Below are positions 1 through 9,775 of a stretch of DNA of 64,000 nt, piece by piece (the first letter of the stretch is position 1; each line of letters begins with the position of its first letter). The stretch comes from Phyto melanocephala (Eukaryota > Arthropoda > Insecta > Diptera > Rhinophoridae). Both the position numbers and the translations under genes were made by a program. The DNA is taken from NCBI GenBank assembly GCA_941918925.1, contig OW799237.1, forward strand, positions 92,167,015 through 92,231,014, in the 5' to 3' direction. The notes under the pieces were generated by a model. It had not been told where the DNA came from. It did no database searches and saw only the letters and a list, made by a program, of their open reading frames with translations.

Positions 1-29
1 TTAAATAAATTGAATAATTAAACATAATA

Positions 30-602
30 ATGAGCTCAACGCAAGGAATTAAAATTTTAAACAAATTTATTTTGCTTAACGCAATCATGCCCTTAATCAC
101 ATGTGTGCCGCAGGAGTCGACGACCATAAAACCTGGCCGTTATATACCCGAATTATTTGGGGCACATCTGGGCAAATGGATTCCCGATGACAGCGGTAAA
201 TACTTTCACATACATCGTCCCTATGATGGTGGTTATGGTGATCGTGGCATTAAATATGTTCATGATGCCAGCGGTAATCTAGTGCCTCTATCCACAAGGC
301 CATTGGGTGCCAAGGATCATTTACGTTTCATGATCGATTTCAATTACGACAACAGTGGTTGGCAAATAATTAATTTTGAATGGCTGCGTGATGGTGATGC
401 CAATTATAAGTATAAATATGTGAATGAGAATCAATTGTTTACGGGTAATGAGGCAAATGGCGCTGCTGCAGATGTGCCTAGTAATGGCAGGGCTGATGGT
501 GAGCAAACTAGTAGTGAAAGTGATGTGCACATTGATGGAGAGTACAGTGATAATGAAGGCTATAATTATTCGTACAAAAATGATGGTGGTTCAAATAATA
601 GT
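30..602 (+). CDS. Cuticular protein (divergent RR-type), 5' coding exon
   Basis: The ATG at 30 opens a frame of 191 codons up to a good donor (AGT|GTAAGT, intron from 603); unspliced, the frame ends with TAA at 672-674. Residues 1-25 form a signal peptide ending near LITC|VPQES. Then come GRYIP, IPDDSGKYFHIHRPYDGGYGDRG and KYVHD motifs typical of the tyrosine/glycine-rich N-terminal part of 49A-type fly cuticle proteins. Residues 110-133 (GWQIINFEW...NYKYKYVNEN) align with [10 protein letters not shown]...GYHYLYETEN of the complete gene at 8585-9640, so this is a paralogue. The second half of the chitin-binding domain (ADENGF, G-x-H-x-P) is not visible; the segment after residue 134 is Asn/Asp/Gly-rich instead. 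Either the domain lies in downstream exons or it has degenerated. Upstream exons could lie outside the window, but no acceptor precedes the ATG. Seen: frame, donor, motifs. Inferred: splicing and family. Confidence 0.72.
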
Positions 603-1520
603 GTAAGTGTTGTGTTTTTCAAATACGATTTTCTAACAAAGCTGATAAGTTGTTCAGACATTAGGAATTCTTAAGAGAAACTGAAAACAGAATTATTATT
701 TGTACTTAATACTTTTTAAAAGAGTACAAATACTCACAGAGAAAACAGTATCGGTTGTGAGTATCGCAGTTGTTGCCAATCGCATAGTTTAATTGTGGTA
801 CTAGAATTTTACGGTTATAAGTACAGAATTTCGTTTCGGATTATAAATATGTAGTCAGCACTAATAAATTATGATTCTTGCAATAGAAATTTTATAAACA
901 CAAATGAAAAGTTCGATTGCAAGAACTAAACCATTTGATTGGCAATGAATGTGACTTTCTGTTCTCTGGGTGCATAGGAAAGCTGACTAAGGGAATTGTG
1001 CTAGTCTCTGTTTGTTAGTGGAAATCACATTTACAGAGCCTTATGAAGAGTTATAGATTCGTACGTTGTTTCAATATATAATATATTTTTAAGTTTATAT
1101 TGGTATTGAAAATCAGTGAAGTCGATTCAAAAACGTTAGACTTTTATGATAGTTAAACAATTTTTATTTTTACAAATAACTTATATGGTACTAAATAGTT
1201 TTGGTAAACATTTCTCATTTGACTCATCGTAGTAAAATCGGTTAATAAATGACTGAGATATCGACAAAATTTGCGTTAAACAGTGTTATGCGCGGAAGTA
1301 ATCACACTTAGTCCATAATTCATCCCTTTCTGATACGTGATACATGGGATATCGCGTATTGCTAAGGGACGACGTCGTATACTTTATAACAAAATTTTTT
1401 AAGCGGAAGACAATTTAAAAAAAAAACTGGCAGAAAAATCCATTTTGAGTTGAGCTTACAAGTGCCATACAAAATATCAAAGCCGTTGTCCTGTTTTTAT
1501 TCCTTTTTATAAAATCCAGT
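603..1520. other. Likely intron or 3' flank, no other gene seen
   Basis: AT-rich sequence after the gene 1 donor. No further cuticle-domain exon (ADENGF/HLP type) is visible here on the plus strand. It holds a few short oligo-A/T tracts and is followed by a dispersed repeat. Confidence 0.5.
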
Positions 1521-2009
1521 TTTTATACCCTTCACACAGTGAAAAAGGGTATATATAGGTTTGTCATTCCGTGTGAAATTTCTACAATTTTTATTTCCGA
1601 CCCCATAAAGTATATATTTTCTGAAAGCTTATGAATAGGGGAGTCGATTAAGCTCTGTCCGTCTGACCGTCTGTCCGTGTGTATGTTGAAATCAACTTTT
1701 AAAAGCCCCCCAACATCGCTTGGACCCGGGTGAGGTATTAAAATATTAGAAATATTTGGGAGTAGATTGGTATTGAAAATCAGAAATATCGGTACATAAA
1801 CAACTGAGATATGAGCAAAAATCCACGACCACCTCGATTTTTTTTTCACAAAAACAACATTACATTTATATATGTATGTTTTTTATATGTATGTATGTAC
1901 GTATTTCATATCGGATGAATGGTGATACAAACTACTGTTATTGCATGACTACACGTTGTGAAGGGTATATAAGATTCGGCACGGCCGAATATAGCGCTCT
2001 TACTTGTTT
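1521..2009 (+). mobile_element. Mini-me-like non-autonomous element, copy A (subfamily 1)
   Basis: Starts TTTTATACCCTTCACACAGTG and ends with GAAGGGTATATAAG, CGGCACGGCCGAAT and TACTTGTT. The two ends carry ATACCCTTCAC and GTGAAGGGTAT, so they are inverted with respect to each other. Near the start is a GTCC/GTCT/GACC tetranucleotide run, then a block AAAAGCCCCCC..ACATCGCTTGGACCCGGG. The same order recurs in seven other places in this window. The (GTCY)n microsatellite is the hallmark described for dipteran mini-me elements; that link is inference. The open frame on the minus strand here (1532-1849) is repeat sequence, not a gene. Confidence 0.85.
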
Positions 2010-2264
2010 GCTCTGAATATGTTCATGTGGAGATAAATTTGGTACAAAATTAGAGGTACTTAAAAGTTTTGTTCTATGGTGAATATGAACATTTTAAAAT
2101 TGGCTGAATATTCTGTAAAATCTCTAAATATTAGTGAACGAATATTATTTTGAGTAAAAGTGCTAAAATTGTTGTATTTTTAACTAAAAGCGCTACAATA
2201 TATTTAGTCCTTCAGATCTTTAGAAGACCTTTATTTTGGTACAAAATTTAATTATAAATAATTT

Positions 2265-2561
2265 TTAATGTTTTACGTACCGGCCATTTAGGAGAGCGAA
2301 AACAAAAAGGGTTGTCCATCCTCTCTCTGGAAATGTAACATAAGTGATTGTTGTTATAGGCGCACGTTGTTGTTTATAAGTAAAGAGTGCTGTTTTATTA
2401 TAATAGATATTAGTGTGCCCCGGTGGAGTAGTTAGTAGTGTGCTGATGTACTGGGGGACTTTGGATTCTATTCTATTATATTCAGGTATTACAAAAGGAT
2501 CAATACGATGGAACCAAGTGAGCAGCACACAACTGCCTGTTCTAGCTACTACATATACCAC
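2265..2561 (-). other. Open frame of 98 codons, unrecognised; overlaps SINE head
   Basis: The frame is open but its protein has no recognised domain, and its middle coincides with the tRNA-like SINE head on the opposite strand at 2414-2490. It is most likely not a gene. Confidence 0.2.
2414..2490 (+). mobile_element. tRNA-derived SINE head, diverged copy
   Basis: GTGCCCCGGTGGAGTAGT followed by TAGTAGTGTGCTGATGTACT matches, with scattered differences, the head of the complete SINE copy at 60725-60950 read on its minus strand (GTGCCCCAGTGGACTAGT...). The pol III A-box region is preserved; the B-box (GGATTCTATTC) is degraded against GGTTCGATTCC. The tail is not recognisable. Confidence 0.65.
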
Positions 2562-2714
2562 CTAAATATTAATACTAAAATAAAACACATATAATTGACA
2601 TTAATTGTCAAGAGTTTGGAGAATTATTTGCAGTTTTTATGTAAAAATTATTTCTTGCTTATGGCCACCCTAGAACAAATCGAAGAAATTCAAATTTTCT
2701 AACATTTTTTGCAG

Positions 2715-2747
2715 CAGTCTAGAAGAGTCAAGGATAATGATGGAAAG
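2715..2747 (+). other. Candidate microexon of gene 1
   Basis: A strong acceptor (CATTTTTTGCAG) precedes 33 bases with no stop in the phase left by the gene 1 donor, coding QSRRVKDNDGK, then a weak donor AAG|GTTATA. The DNDGK segment is reminiscent of the DPDGK turn of RR domains. This is only a splice-logic candidate; RNA evidence would decide it. Confidence 0.2.
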
Positions 2748-3416
2748 GTTATATTTTAAAATTTAATTCATCTATGACTAAAAGGATTGGAGCAGTTATT
2801 TCGCTGAAGATCTTTAAAATGACCTTCAAGAAAGTATCTTTCTAATAATCAGTTGTGGCAGGAGGTGTGTTGCAAGCTTCTCCACATGAAGGCATGAAAT
2901 AGGGGTACAAAAAAGTCAGTGATCTTAGATTTGTAGCGCTCATTAATACCTGTAACATTTTGGTTGGCATTATTTTTAAAGAAATATGGATTAATTATTT
3001 TAACGGCCTATAAAGTAAAGATGTTATAGCTTTTTGATAATGTCTTGTGTCTAATGTCCAGTCTAAATGCAACAGTTTGGCTCTTGGCCAATCGATAAAC
3101 CAATATTTTCTGTGAAATTTGTAATGAGTTTCCCCTTGTTTGGGTGTCAGTCTATTCAATGGGCATTCAAAAAAACAAAATAAATAAAAGCTTTAAAACT
3201 GGCTAACAGATCAGGAAGTATTGCCAACTTGAAGATTTTTTACCTCTAAAAGATCATGCTTTTTACACAATATAATTGTTGGAGAGTATTATAGATTCAT
3301 CATAGCAGATATAGCTTTATTGCGTACATATTTGGAAACATTTTATATTTTTAATAATTTTACTTTTTTGATCTTATAATACAAATTTAATTTTTATTTT
3401 TTTTATAATCTTGCAG

Positions 3417-3488
3417 TCCAAAAATCTACAACAAGCTATTCGGGAGGTTATATACTATATAGAGAACAATGTATTGCCGACATTGTAA
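3417..3488 (+). other. Candidate terminal exon of gene 1
   Basis: A long pyrimidine tract and TTGCAG acceptor precede 23 codons and a TAA, in the phase (0) set by the donor at 602/603. The peptide SKNLQQAIREVIYYIENN resembles the C-terminal helix of RR-1 proteins (for example PEHILRAIEYINSHP in the gene at 47159-47603). If right, gene 1 has a 2.8-kb intron holding a mini-me-like element. The intervening chitin-binding core is still missing. Confidence 0.3.
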
Positions 3489-3804
3489 ATTCACCTTCCA
3501 CAATGAATTTAATTTTTACATAAAATTAATTGAACTTTTTATTAAAATAAAATCAAAATGTTATATTTTTGCAGAAGTCATTCAAGTTTATGTGGACTTA
3601 AAAATTAATACATAAATTTAATTTAAATAAAAAATTCTAAAAAAGTCTAAAGTGTTTTTGAAGCTTAATTTTATTACTTAACATTATCAGTTTCACAAAT
3701 GTGGTCCTTAAATTTAAGAATGTGTCAGAAGTTTAATAGAATTGGTGGTAAGTATCTAATTTGAGCCATAGAGTATTAGGGAGCTCGAGCATAAAGAGGT
3801 TAGA

Positions 3805-4310
3805 AAACTCAGATGCCGATGGAGCACCTGAGTCGATTGAAATTGGTCGAAAGCCTACATCGCACGCTCATGGCGGGTGAATATAGGCAAAATGAGTACA
3901 TGAATAGTGATATTGGCATCTTTACTGATGGGTTCTTTATGAAAGTAAGGGCAGCTGCTGGCATGTACTCACTAGAGTTAGACTTATACTGCAACTAGAG
4001 TCTGGGAGAGTACGAGGCCATCTATGGTAGATATGCTTGGTTTGCTGCTCGAATTGTTTAACCTGTTAGAATTTAGGGTGCAGGGGAAAATAATTCTGAT
4101 TGAACTTGATAACCAGTCGGTTATTAAATGCGTATGGGGGATAGATGTGAACTTTTGTTTGATGTTAAATTGCATTCCAAGGCTCACTAGGCATTCTTCT
4201 ATAAATAAGGTGACATTGATGTGAGTTAAAGGACATGTGAGCATTATTAGGAATTTAGCGGCGAACGATTTTGCAAAGAAAACATTATTAGTGTGTTTTT
4301 TCAAACAACC
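3805..4310 (+). pseudogene. Non-LTR retrotransposon relic, RNase H region
   Basis: Across frame changes one can read MNSDIGIFTDGFFMK followed by RAAAGMYSLELDLYCN, then LGEYEAI, then KIILIELDNQSVIKC, then KGHVSIIRNLAAND. The first matches the ITDGSK..GGAGVYS start of retroelement RNase H, and the last matches the W.KGH....NE.AD end. Stops and frameshifts show the copy is dead. No reverse transcriptase is preserved next to it. Confidence 0.65.
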
Positions 4311-5015
4311 AAATTTGTAATGAAAATGAACTTGTCCTTGTGTGTAACTAAAACAAAAAATTTTTTTTTTTACTTCAATTATTGACATTAAATTTTATCA
4401 TACAAAGTGCTTCACGAAAGATTACTGGATATAAATTTTAGTGTGAATACAGAAGAAGTACACAAAGTTTGCGTTCATTCTCTGTTGCCGTTCAACATAG
4501 TATTCAACGTGATAATGTTACAGGCAGTCAACGTGAAAAGAGGCATCACATGGGGTATGTCTGGGCGTCTCAGAGACCTTGAGCTGGTGACATAAGTCTG
4601 TTCGCTCATAAGTTCTTTGGATATGACATCAAGCTTGAAACTTTCAGTCCTTCATGTACTTGAGGAGCATTATATCCTGCCCAGGTGGCTCACATAAGGA
4701 TATTGTAAGTCGTATCTAAAAGCTTAACTAGGCTTTTGAAACTCTGTGAGAGGTGTGGAGAACTTCACAAATATATTTTTATAAACTTCGCCATTTCTCT
4801 TCAAACATATATTCCGTTCTTCTCCAGCACATCCACACATGATCTACATGACCTTCATGTGTCCTTTTGAGACCATGGGTACAAATATGCGTACAAGAAG
4901 GCACCTGAAGTTATTTCTAATTTTAATAAGCTGTGTCATCTTGGTTTTAGTAGTGGTAGTTCTACGTGATATTTAGCTTTATAAAGTACCGATAGACATC
5001 ATCGTTTTCATTTGT
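4311..5015. other. Intergenic, nothing recognised
   Basis: AT-rich sequence with short open frames only (for example 4407-4595) and no domain that I recognise. Confidence 0.5.
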
Positions 5016-5086
5016 ACCTTAGAAGCTTTTAAAAGTTTTTAAAAGTTTTGTGCCTCAGAAGCTTTTAAAAGTTTTTAAAAATGTGC
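5016..5086. repeat. Tandem duplication, about 36 bp x 2
   Basis: The unit AGAAGCTTTTAAAAGTTTTT plus flanks (CCTT/CCTC before, AAAA after) occurs twice back to back with few differences. Each unit contains a small palindrome AAGCTTTTAAAAG. Confidence 0.8.
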
Positions 5087-5420
5087 AAAAACAATAAACC
5101 CGTCTATCCTATAGATAATAAGGATCTCTTAATCTAAAAAAATTTCAAAAACAAACACGCCAGGGACAAGAGCAGTCGAGGTTTGAATTAGTAAACAAAT
5201 AGAAAAAATGAGTTGGAAGTAAATCGGCCATATCCCAAACAAACCAAATGACGATGTAGGAAAAGTTGCAATATATTGGAATCACCAAAGCGGAGTATAT
5301 AAATAAAGACGTTAGCTGGCTCAGCGAAAGTGAATATTGAAGGCGCAAGATAGGTCAAGCTGAATAAATTTTGTTGTTGCCCTGTATTCCAATACATATA
5401 TACATATGTATGTATGTATA

Positions 5421-5825
5421 TACCCAACAAAAAAAAAAAAAAAATCGGAAGTAGTGCAAAGCAAATTACATTTAAATGACTTCTAACTTAATTGTGTAAG
5501 AGAAATAATTCTAAATGACTCCCTAAATGCAAAGCAATTTGCCATAAATGATGTGCTTAAAAATAAATGCAAGATCATACAAAATATCTTACAGAATTCA
5601 TGTAAACAAACAAAATTAACTTATCAAACAGCGAATGCTTTTCACCACATGTGTAAAAGTTATGTGCACTGGTCATATAGAATGCAGTTCTTTAAAATAC
5701 TCATGTAAATACATGATCTCCAATGACACACTAATGTTAAAATCATTAGTGTTTTCACCTAAATTTAATCACTTCGTCACCAGTTGAACCCCCGCAAATT
5801 TACTTCAAATTTTGTTCGCTGGGTA
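5421..5825. mobile_element. Non-autonomous TIR element (TACCCA ends)
   Basis: Begins TACCCAACAAAA and ends TTTTGTTCGCTGGGTA, the reverse complement of TACCCAGCGAACAAAA. The interior is AT-rich with repeated AAATGACT/AAATGATG motifs and no coding sequence. The ends resemble those at 12694-13245. Confidence 0.6.
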
Positions 5826-5983
5826 TTGATATAAAAAAAATACAAAAAAAATCTTAGATTAAAGGCTGTGGCACAATGAATCCGTCGTCCGTCAAACTTA
5901 AACTTTTTCAACTGACATCAACGTATTGACGGAGAGGGGTTGGCACAATCAGTACTTTGTGTTGATGGATAATAATCAGCTGT

Positions 5984-6223
5984 TTATTTTTCACTTTTAA
6001 TAATTAAATTAAAATTTAAAAAAAATGGAATCAGAAGATATTTTGTAGTTTTTGTTAATTGTGATTTTACTTTGTAAAGTTCGCTTTTATCTTGATATAA
6101 TTGATAGTGGTCGAAGATTTTGGGTGAGGTGAGGAAGGTCTTACGAAGAACTCCAACAGACCACCAATACCTGCAAAGTGTAGTCTTTTCCTTACGCTGA
6201 CGTAAGACAATGGGCCAATTCAA
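5984..6223 (-). other. Open frame of 79 codons, unrecognised
   Basis: The frame lies just before a TIR element that begins at 6211 and shares its last bases. The protein has no recognised domain. It may be a fragment of the mobile DNA around it; I do not assert a gene. Confidence 0.2.
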
Positions 6224-6605
6224 AGTGGTTGCATATCAGTCGTATTTGTACTATTTCATAATATTTTATGCATGCTTAAAATTTTTGTTAGTAATTTCCA
6301 TACAAAAAAAATAATATGACTTTACACATTTGTTTCCTATGTATAAGAAATTGTTTATGTTATACTTTTAACCATACTGTCTCTCAGAGAGAATTTCTTC
6401 GCTTCTCACCTCTCAGAGAGAATATTTTCTATTTTCTTCTTTCCTGTATAGGTACATACATACAACTTTTAACAGCGTCATCTCTTTGTCTTCTTTCTTG
6501 TATTAAATACATAATTTGTTAACAAAAGGTGTTCAAAGTCACTAGTCATATTAATATGAATTATATGATATAGTACAATATGAGAGTCAACTTTGAATTG
6601 GCCCA
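6211..6605. mobile_element. Non-autonomous TIR element (TGGGCCAATTCAAAG ends)
   Basis: TGGGCCAATTCAAAGT at the left end is matched by ACTTTGAATTGGCCCA, its perfect reverse complement (16 bp), at the right end. The interior (about 360 bp) has no transposase. It also contains two copies of TCTCAGAGAGAAT. No clear target duplication is visible. Confidence 0.75.
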
Positions 6606-6689
6606 ATGTTTTTTATGTTATTATTTGCTGAACTAATTTTTTACATTTTTAAGTTACTTGGCTCATGCAGGCTGTAATCAGAGGTTTTC

Positions 6690-7993
6690 GTCAGTATTTA
6701 AGATAGGGCGTAGACCGTAAGAAAAATTGTTCTAGAGACCTGCGATGTACTTTGGAACACACTTGGTTGTGTATATATGTCGGTACCTCAGAAAAACGAG
6801 TGGAAATGCATTGCAAACGATTTTAGGGTTACGTGGAATTTTCCAATCTGTGTTGGAGCCATTGATGGCAAACCCGTCACGTTAAAATGGCCACTAAATT
6901 CCGGCTCGTAATTATTTAAATTTAAAGGCACCTACTCCATAGTGCTTTTGGCCTCCATATATTCCATATATTCGGCGTCTATCAGTTTTTAGAATTTTAA
7001 TTTAATTTTTTTAATTTACGACGAATATAGTGTGTGAGCAGTGAAGATGAAAATATTGTCGTTCCACAAAATCCTTAATAAAAACTTTATTTTTCATCCG
7101 ATTTTTTCAAATTACGCTTAAAATGTTGGTAATTAAATAAGCTATTTGGTAAAAAAAAAAAACATTCCAGATCTTTACTATAACGAGAAAAAAAACGAAG
7201 TAAAAATGAAAAATTTTGAAAAAAACGTAAAAAAGAGGCAAATTTTTTGGTGCCATAACTCAGCCATTTCTTATCAGATAGAAATTTTCAGCATATCGAC
7301 GTAAAAGGCATTCAATTACCTTTCTAACGATATGCTATTTATTTCGATCAGACTTTTCGGTTGGGCTCCACAAGGGTTTGAGTGGGACCATACACCGAAA
7401 AACACAAAAGTACCGTTATCTAAAAAACGGTACTTAGAAACAAAAAATTACAGCGTTTTTCGTGTTCAGGAGGTCCCAATTAACTTATCTAGATATGTGG
7501 CGTACTTAGTATTTTTTGGCTGTAAACCAGTGTTATACACAACTGTCGATATTGGTGCGTATGGCTCGCAAAGTGATGGAGGAGTGTGGGATTTGGTCAA
7601 AGGCTTTTTAATGAGCAACTGGATTTTCCTGAAGATGCAATTTTACCAGGAACAAATATAAAATTTCCTTATTCTATGGTTGGAGATGCAGCTTTTCCTT
7701 TACAAAGATGTTTAATGAGACCATATCCATATCTTAATATTAATTATAGTTAATTTTTAAATCTAGGCGTAAACCTACCCCTTGAACGTGAAATTTGCAG
7801 CAAACGTTTATCACGAGCTCGCCGTGTTATTGAAAATGCTTTTGGGATTCTAGCAACCCGCTGGAGAATTCTCTTATCCCCTTTGCACATGAACCTATCA
7901 TCTGCAGAAAAGGTAGTGAAAGCCACAGTTCTTTTGCATAACTTTTTAAAAATGCATGATGGCACATATTGTCTTCCTGACTACGTAGACTAA
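6690..7993 (+). pseudogene. PIF/Harbinger transposase (HARBI1-like) relic
   Basis: Readable pieces in order: TVRKIVLETCDVLWNTLG; NEWKCIANDF..TWNFP then CVGAIDGKPVTLK (first catalytic D motif, GA(L/I)DGKH in the family); NSGS then KFKGTYSIVLLAS; VDIGAYGSQSDGGVW (second motif, D(V/I)GAYGS.SDGG); FPEDAILPGTNIKFPYSMVGDAAFPLQ followed by LMRPYP; and LPLEREICSKRLSRARRVIENAFGILATRWRIL..VVKATVLLHNFL (third motif region, S.AR..VENAFG). Stops, frame changes and an insertion between about 6985 and 7530 break it. The family is a DDE nuclease that cuts and pastes with 3-bp TTA/TAA duplications. A dead copy is the only reading the sequence allows. Confidence 0.85.
6985..7530. repeat. Insertion interrupting the Harbinger relic
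   Basis: The transposase reading stops after IVLLAS and resumes at VDIGAYG. Between them are AT-rich bases and a segment rich in phrases such as GTACCGTTATCTAAAAAACG and GCCATAACTCAGCC. The same style of sequence appears at 11100-11400. The 109-codon frame that begins at 7332 is in this insert and only its end is transposase. Confidence 0.55.
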
Positions 7994-8584
7994 TATGAAG
8001 GAGAAACTCTTAAATATGGATTAACAATGCGTAAAGAAACGCATTTAAAGTCAGAGATCAATTAATGGGATACATCTTTCCTCATCCTATTTAAATAGCC
8101 ATATATTTTGACTAGATATGTATGAATATAACAATTGACTAGATAATAAAAATTAATACAATAAATAAATTCAATATTAACTTTTTATTTTTAAAAATTA
8201 AAATTAAATTTAAATTTTTAAAATCAAGTACAGTTGAATGAATGAGTATAACTATATCAGAAAATTTAAATTTTCTACATTTTATAACGAAAATATTCAT
8301 TAAATAAAAACCCCAAAATATAGCTCTTTTATCCTTGAAATCCTCTTGGTGATACCAACCTTTTCTATAGTGCCTTTGAAAAAATATAAAACAAGTATGA
8401 ATTTTAAAACTTTTGTTTGTTTTATTAAATCTGTGGCTAATTCGTAAAAAAATAAAATTTTTACTGACTATGAATATAAATTTTACTTTAGTTTTAATAT
8501 AAACTTTATTAGACAAACACTTTTAATTTAACGGAAGAATATTTTTAAATACACAAGGAGACTACAAGTCAAACAATTCCTTAT
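7994..8584. other. Intergenic, nothing recognised
   Basis: Very AT-rich. The 125-codon open frame at 8139-8516 (minus) is low-complexity Phe/Ile/Lys/Asn sequence with no domain and is probably chance. Confidence 0.5.
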
Positions 8585-9640
8585 TTATTTCCTTTTATTA
8601 TTGGCATTGGCCTCCAAATAAGCGAGTAATTTGGCGACATATGGCGGTGCTGTTGGAATGTGTTCGCCTTGTGGTATAAAGCCCTTATCATCGGCCACAT
8701 AGTCCACACGATACAAAAGGCCATCGTCTCCTGTGTATTCGTAGAAACCTTTAGAGCGTAAGCCATCATCAGTTTGCAGTTTTTCAATTTTACCAGCCTC
8801 CTCTGCTAAAATACCATTTTCAGTTTCATAGCTAATAAAAGATAATAAAAATTTTAAAAAGTAAAGCATACCCTAAGGAGCTTTATTAAAACTCTTAACA
8901 TTAAAGTAAAACGACGTGTTACTTAACATTATTTCTTTATGATTATTTAAAACTTACAGATAATGATAGCCATCTTCTTCTACTTTATCCTCTAAACGTA
9001 TTATGGCCCAACCATTGCCACCTTCACCAGTACCTTTGCCCTTGGCTGATGGTTTAGCTAAACCAGCCGCATTGAGTGCATTGTTATTACCTAGGCCTGA
9101 TTTTCGTGCATTCGTATTAACTAGTTCAGACTTTCCTGCTGCAAGAACAGAACCAGCTCCGGTATTCAAGGTTGACTTTCCTGCTGCAATAGCAGAACCA
9201 GCTCCGGTATTCAAGGTTGATTTGCTTACGCTACCCGTACCACCACCTGCTCCACCACCTGGACCTCCACGATTCTTATCAGGCTGATATTTACTATTAT
9301 CGCCCGTGTATTGGCCACCATCTCGGCCATCATGCACATATTTAACATCTTTGTGTACATATTTACCATCATTACCACCTCTATAACGACCATCATTAAC
9401 CGCACGATTTTTTCCATCGCTGCTAGGACGATAACGTCCATCAGCAGCAGCCGCAGTTGCAGCTGTAGTTTTTGGTTTCGGTGGCGGCTTATAGCGACCA
9501 TCATTTTGGGCATTTACCAATAGCACAACACCCACAATGAACAGAGTTAAAATCTGTAAATAAATCTTCTATAACTCCTTTGTAATCAATAAAATTGTTG
9601 TTGTAATAATACGCACCACTGATTGCAATGATTGAGACAT
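8585..9640 (-). CDS. RR-1 cuticular protein, 288 aa, three exons
   Basis: Coding exons on the minus strand are 9640-9617, 9553-8958 and 8831-8585. The splice sites are GTG|GTGCGT..TTTACAG and TCT|GTAAGT..TTATTAG. The protein starts [23 protein letters not shown], a signal peptide cleaved about residue 23. Residues 24-110 repeat DGRY/DGKY/KYVHD units. A glycine-rich part follows, containing [10 protein letters not shown](A/V)(I/L)AAG twice. Residues 203-288 form the chitin-binding domain: [33 protein letters not shown] (residues 247-258), PQGEHIP, and a C-terminal [14 protein letters not shown] helix. The consensus ADENGF is here ADDKGF. The product would be secreted by epidermal cells and bind chitin in the cuticle. 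It most resembles the Cpr49Ab/Cpr49Ac type of Drosophila; which one is uncertain. The last intron sits inside the RR domain. Confidence 0.9.
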
Positions 9641-9685
9641 TGCGTTGTCAAAGAGATTTGTTGTTAATTAAATCGCTGCAATTGG

Positions 9686-9693
9686 TATATAAA
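9686..9693 (-). promoter_or_regulatory. Possible TATA box of the 8585-9640 gene
   Basis: TTATATAC on the minus strand lies about 46 bp upstream of the ATG, which suits a very short 5' UTR. No clear initiator follows, so the call is tentative. Confidence 0.4.
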
Positions 9694-9729
9694 AAATGAA
9701 ACGATTTTAGTAAAGTTGTTGCTATTATA

Positions 9730-9775
9730 TATATACAGTGGTGTGGTTAGAATATATACAGTGGTGTGGTTAGAA
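9730..9775. repeat. Perfect 23-bp tandem duplication
   Basis: TATATACAGTGGTGTGGTTA plus GAA occurs twice without a gap or mismatch, about 90 bp upstream of the cuticle gene start. It could duplicate a promoter element or be a neutral slip. Confidence 0.9.

Noticed and set aside
1532..1849. 105-codon minus-strand frame
   Set aside because: Lies wholly in a mini-me-like repeat; related frames at 34810-34998 and 44385-44621 come from other copies of it.
8139..8516. 125-codon minus-strand frame
   Set aside because: Low-complexity AT-rich sequence (Phe, Ile, Lys, Asn), no domain and no splice or promoter support.
9003..9287. 94-codon proline-rich plus-strand frame
   Set aside because: Antisense to the glycine/alanine-rich exon of the cuticle gene at 8585-9640.
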